A program made the translations under genes and the position numbers. From Pseudoalteromonas sp. S16_S37 (GTDB taxonomy: Bacteria; Pseudomonadota; Gammaproteobacteria; Enterobacterales; Alteromonadaceae): a DNA stretch of 48,596 bases. The DNA lies in the NCBI RefSeq assembly GCF_014694405.1, contig NZ_JAAUWV010000034.1, positions 1 to 48,596 of the forward strand, read 5' to 3'. The notes under the pieces are model-generated. The model had not been told where the DNA came from. It saw nothing but the letters and a program-made list of their open reading frames with translations, and made no database searches. Numbering within the stretch: position 1 is the stretch's first letter; every line of letters starts with the position of its first letter. This document shows positions 47,002 to 48,596 of this stretch, in pieces.

Positions 47002-48596
47002 ATGATGAGTACAGAACTCAATAATGCGGTTACTGCATTGCAAAACGTAACAGACAAACATGAGCAACTAAACGCGCAGTACAAGGGCACCCATGACGCC
47101 CTAGCAAGTAACGCTAAAGCCATGACAGATTGGCAAACCCAAGCGGGTACTGTCGAGTTGACCGACCAAAACGGTAACAAACACCCAACGCCCACGCTTA
47201 AAACACTGGTTGAACAGGCGCAAAGCGTAAACCCGCATCCCGATGTGATGAGCAAAGCCCAGTTTGATGCACTGCGCCAAATGCGTAAACAGCAATATGC
47301 TGGCAGTGGGTTTGTTGAGTGGGGGAAGCATATAGAAGTAAGCAACATACATAAAGCTGTTAATGAAGGTTTTTACTCTCACATTACCACCCCAAATATG
47401 CTGAGAATGGCTAGGGAGTCAGATGGAACTGGCATATCAACACCATCATTTCCAATCGTCTCTGTGGATGGTGTATTACACAAAATGGATAGAATAGCAT
47501 CGGATTCTGAATTTAATAGAACTGGTATAAAATTCCCCCCAGCCCCAGATGGCACTAAAACCTATGATTCAGCAACGGGTACTGTCACTGAGCACAGTGA
47601 TGCAGAAGTCGCGTTTGCGTCTGAAACTGAGACAAACAAGGTCATTACCTCTCGTAAAGACCTCGTGTTCTTAGAGTCCTGGCATGAAAAAATCGCCGAT
47701 AAAGATGTGGTTTACCCGCTTGGCAATGTGCAATACGGCGCGAGCAACTATCAAGGTATTACGCTACTTAACAACTTAGTTGCACAAGGCTACTCAGCCT
47801 TTGGTGAGTGGGACCAAAGCACCAAAGGCTATGGCGTGAAGTGGTCAACACTCACAGATGAGCAAAAAGCGGTGTTCTTAAGCGAGCCAGAGCACAATAT
47901 CTATTTTGACCCAAAAGCCAAAGCGTATATTCAAGTAAGGTATAGGGTAAGGGTAATTGAGGGGTTAGGCGATGATTGGCAAGGGCGCTCTAGCCTCTCC
48001 GGCGGTGCTGGGGCTAGTCCTTATAAGTCAAGATATTTAGGTCATGGTGATTTTAGTACTGGCGTATGGCAATGGATGCAACCGCGAGGCAGTGATGTTG
48101 ATTATCAAGATTTGACGTCAAGTACTTTGCCTGATCAAAAGATCTTTCAGTCGGCAAATTTCCATGCAGGCAGCAATACAGTCACATTGGATGATTCAGG
48201 GCTGTGGCGTGTGTTGGGCAGAGATATAACAGCAGTGCCTGTCGCGCTCGTACAGCGCCTAAACCAAGGAGCTTATCACCCTAGCTATAACCCGATGGGG
48301 TGCGATAGATGGATAAAGCAAGATGTTATTGCTGGTGAGTGGTATACACACACTGACTTTATCAACGCATCTCGAAGCACGGCATTTTTCGAGGCTATTC
48401 AGTCGGGTGAATCAGGAAAGCAGCGCGCAGGTTCTATCGGTTCGGGGCTTACGGGTCGTCCAGACCAATATAAATATCACGATGCTATCTATGCTGGCCA
48501 AGTTGAAGACTTACGTTTAAATGCCAATAAGCTCGATGTAAACCAACTTCGTGAAGACACCATGCATAAAGCGGTGTCGGGGACATTACGAGGTAA
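47002..48596 (+). CDS. Tail fibre/receptor-binding protein (partial, runs off the window)
   Basis: An open frame of 531 codons to the window end, starting MMSTELNNAVTALQNVTDKH after GAGG. The first 100 residues are helical and Gln-rich, joining the fibre above. Then come HPHPDVMSKAQFDALR-like and compact parts with KDLVFLESWHEKIADKDVVY, PLGNVQYGASNYQGI and RYLGHGDFSTGVWQWMQPRG, similar in style to phage fibre receptor-binding domains. The C-terminus is not seen. It may start at the second ATG, 47005. Confidence 0.8.
   Translation, partial: MMSTELNNAVTALQNVTDKHEQLNAQYKGTHDALASNAKAMTDWQTQAGTVELTDQNGNKHPTPTLKTLVEQAQSVNPHPDVMSKAQFDALRQMRKQQYAGSGFVEWGKHIEVSNIHKAVNEGFYSHITTPNMLRMARESDGTGISTPSFPIVSVDGVLHKMDRIASDSEFNRTGIKFPPAPDGTKTYDSATGTVTEHSDAEVAFASETETNKVITSRKDLVFLESWHEKIADKDVVYPLGNVQYGASNYQGITLLNNLVAQGYSAFGEWDQSTKGYGVKWSTLTDEQKAVFLSEPEHNIYFDPKAKAYIQVRYRVRVIEGLGDDWQGRSSLSGGAGASPYKSRYLGHGDFSTGVWQWMQPRGSDVDYQDLTSSTLPDQKIFQSANFHAGSNTVTLDDSGLWRVLGRDITAVPVALVQRLNQGAYHPSYNPMGCDRWIKQDVIAGEWYTHTDFINASRSTAFFEAIQSGESGKQRAGSIGSGLTGRPDQYKYHDAIYAGQVEDLRLNANKLDVNQLREDTMHKAVSGTLRG

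Noticed and set aside
48323..48520. 65-codon frame at the window end
   Set aside because: Out of frame inside the continuous fibre gene that runs off the window.
1..48596. CRISPR array
   Set aside because: No set of 25-40 bp repeats with regular spacers; the repeats at 3200 and 25727 have different character.

Overview
The window looks like a chromosomal segment of a marine gammaproteobacterium, most likely Pseudoalteromonas or a close relative. The reasons are the AT-rich base composition, the recR-to-htpG gene order, the style of the HtpG N-terminus and the small GG-type peptide genes. From about position 8400 to the window end it holds most of a lambda/HK97-like siphovirus prophage. Its right end lies outside the window. 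All assignments come from reading the sequence; no search was run.

Host flank (1-8405). The flank opens with the end of an IS256-family element, then the wreck of a type I restriction system (42 codons of hsdM, about 88 codons of hsdR) and a DUF3024 gene. Next, on the minus strand, are two paralogous membrane-protein genes led by an overlooked 51-residue peptide gene with a GG motif. A 0.9-kb non-coding stretch follows, carrying two and a bit copies of a 168-bp repeat. Then come a secreted beta-propeller protein, a secreted endonuclease/exonuclease/phosphatase-family enzyme, recR and a small exported protein. Last is a sigma-32-type promoter with the first 24 codons of htpG, where host sequence stops. 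The prophage therefore sits inside htpG, and the htpG heat-shock promoter now points at the integrase.

Phage left arm (8608-16081). The integrase gene converges on a leftward early operon. In transcription order this holds a 93-residue protein, a Rad52-type annealing protein, a coiled-coil partner, a DnaQ-type exonuclease, a tiny membrane protein, an unknown protein, SSB, an RdgC protein fused to an FtsK-gamma DNA-reading domain, a Dam-like methyltransferase and an excisionase.

Immunity and conversion region (16082-18565). A rightward unit of two membrane proteins plus a 45-residue microcin-like peptide ends at a strong terminator. A BamE-like lipoprotein, the CI-type repressor and a Cro/YdaS-type protein follow, with palindromic operators between the last two.

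Right early and replication region (18566-24511). It contains a frameshifted zinc-ribbon gene, a gene with a canonical -1 slippery heptamer, a cytosine methyltransferase, an O-like initiator with iterons in its coding sequence, a P-like helicase loader, DUF1367 and DUF1364 genes and a Q-like late regulator. A late promoter and terminator follow. Beyond them are a Mu Com-like gene overlapping a methyltransferase gene with an amber codon, and a self-contained accessory unit behind a helically phased TAAA(C/G) array.

Lysis and structure (27077-48596). The order is endolysin, two holin-type proteins, a decayed spanin-like gene, HNH nuclease, small and large terminase, portal, S49 protease, HK97-fold capsid, connectors, tail tube, a frameshifted tail chaperone pair, tape measure, tail tip and fibres. 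The last fibre gene runs off the window.
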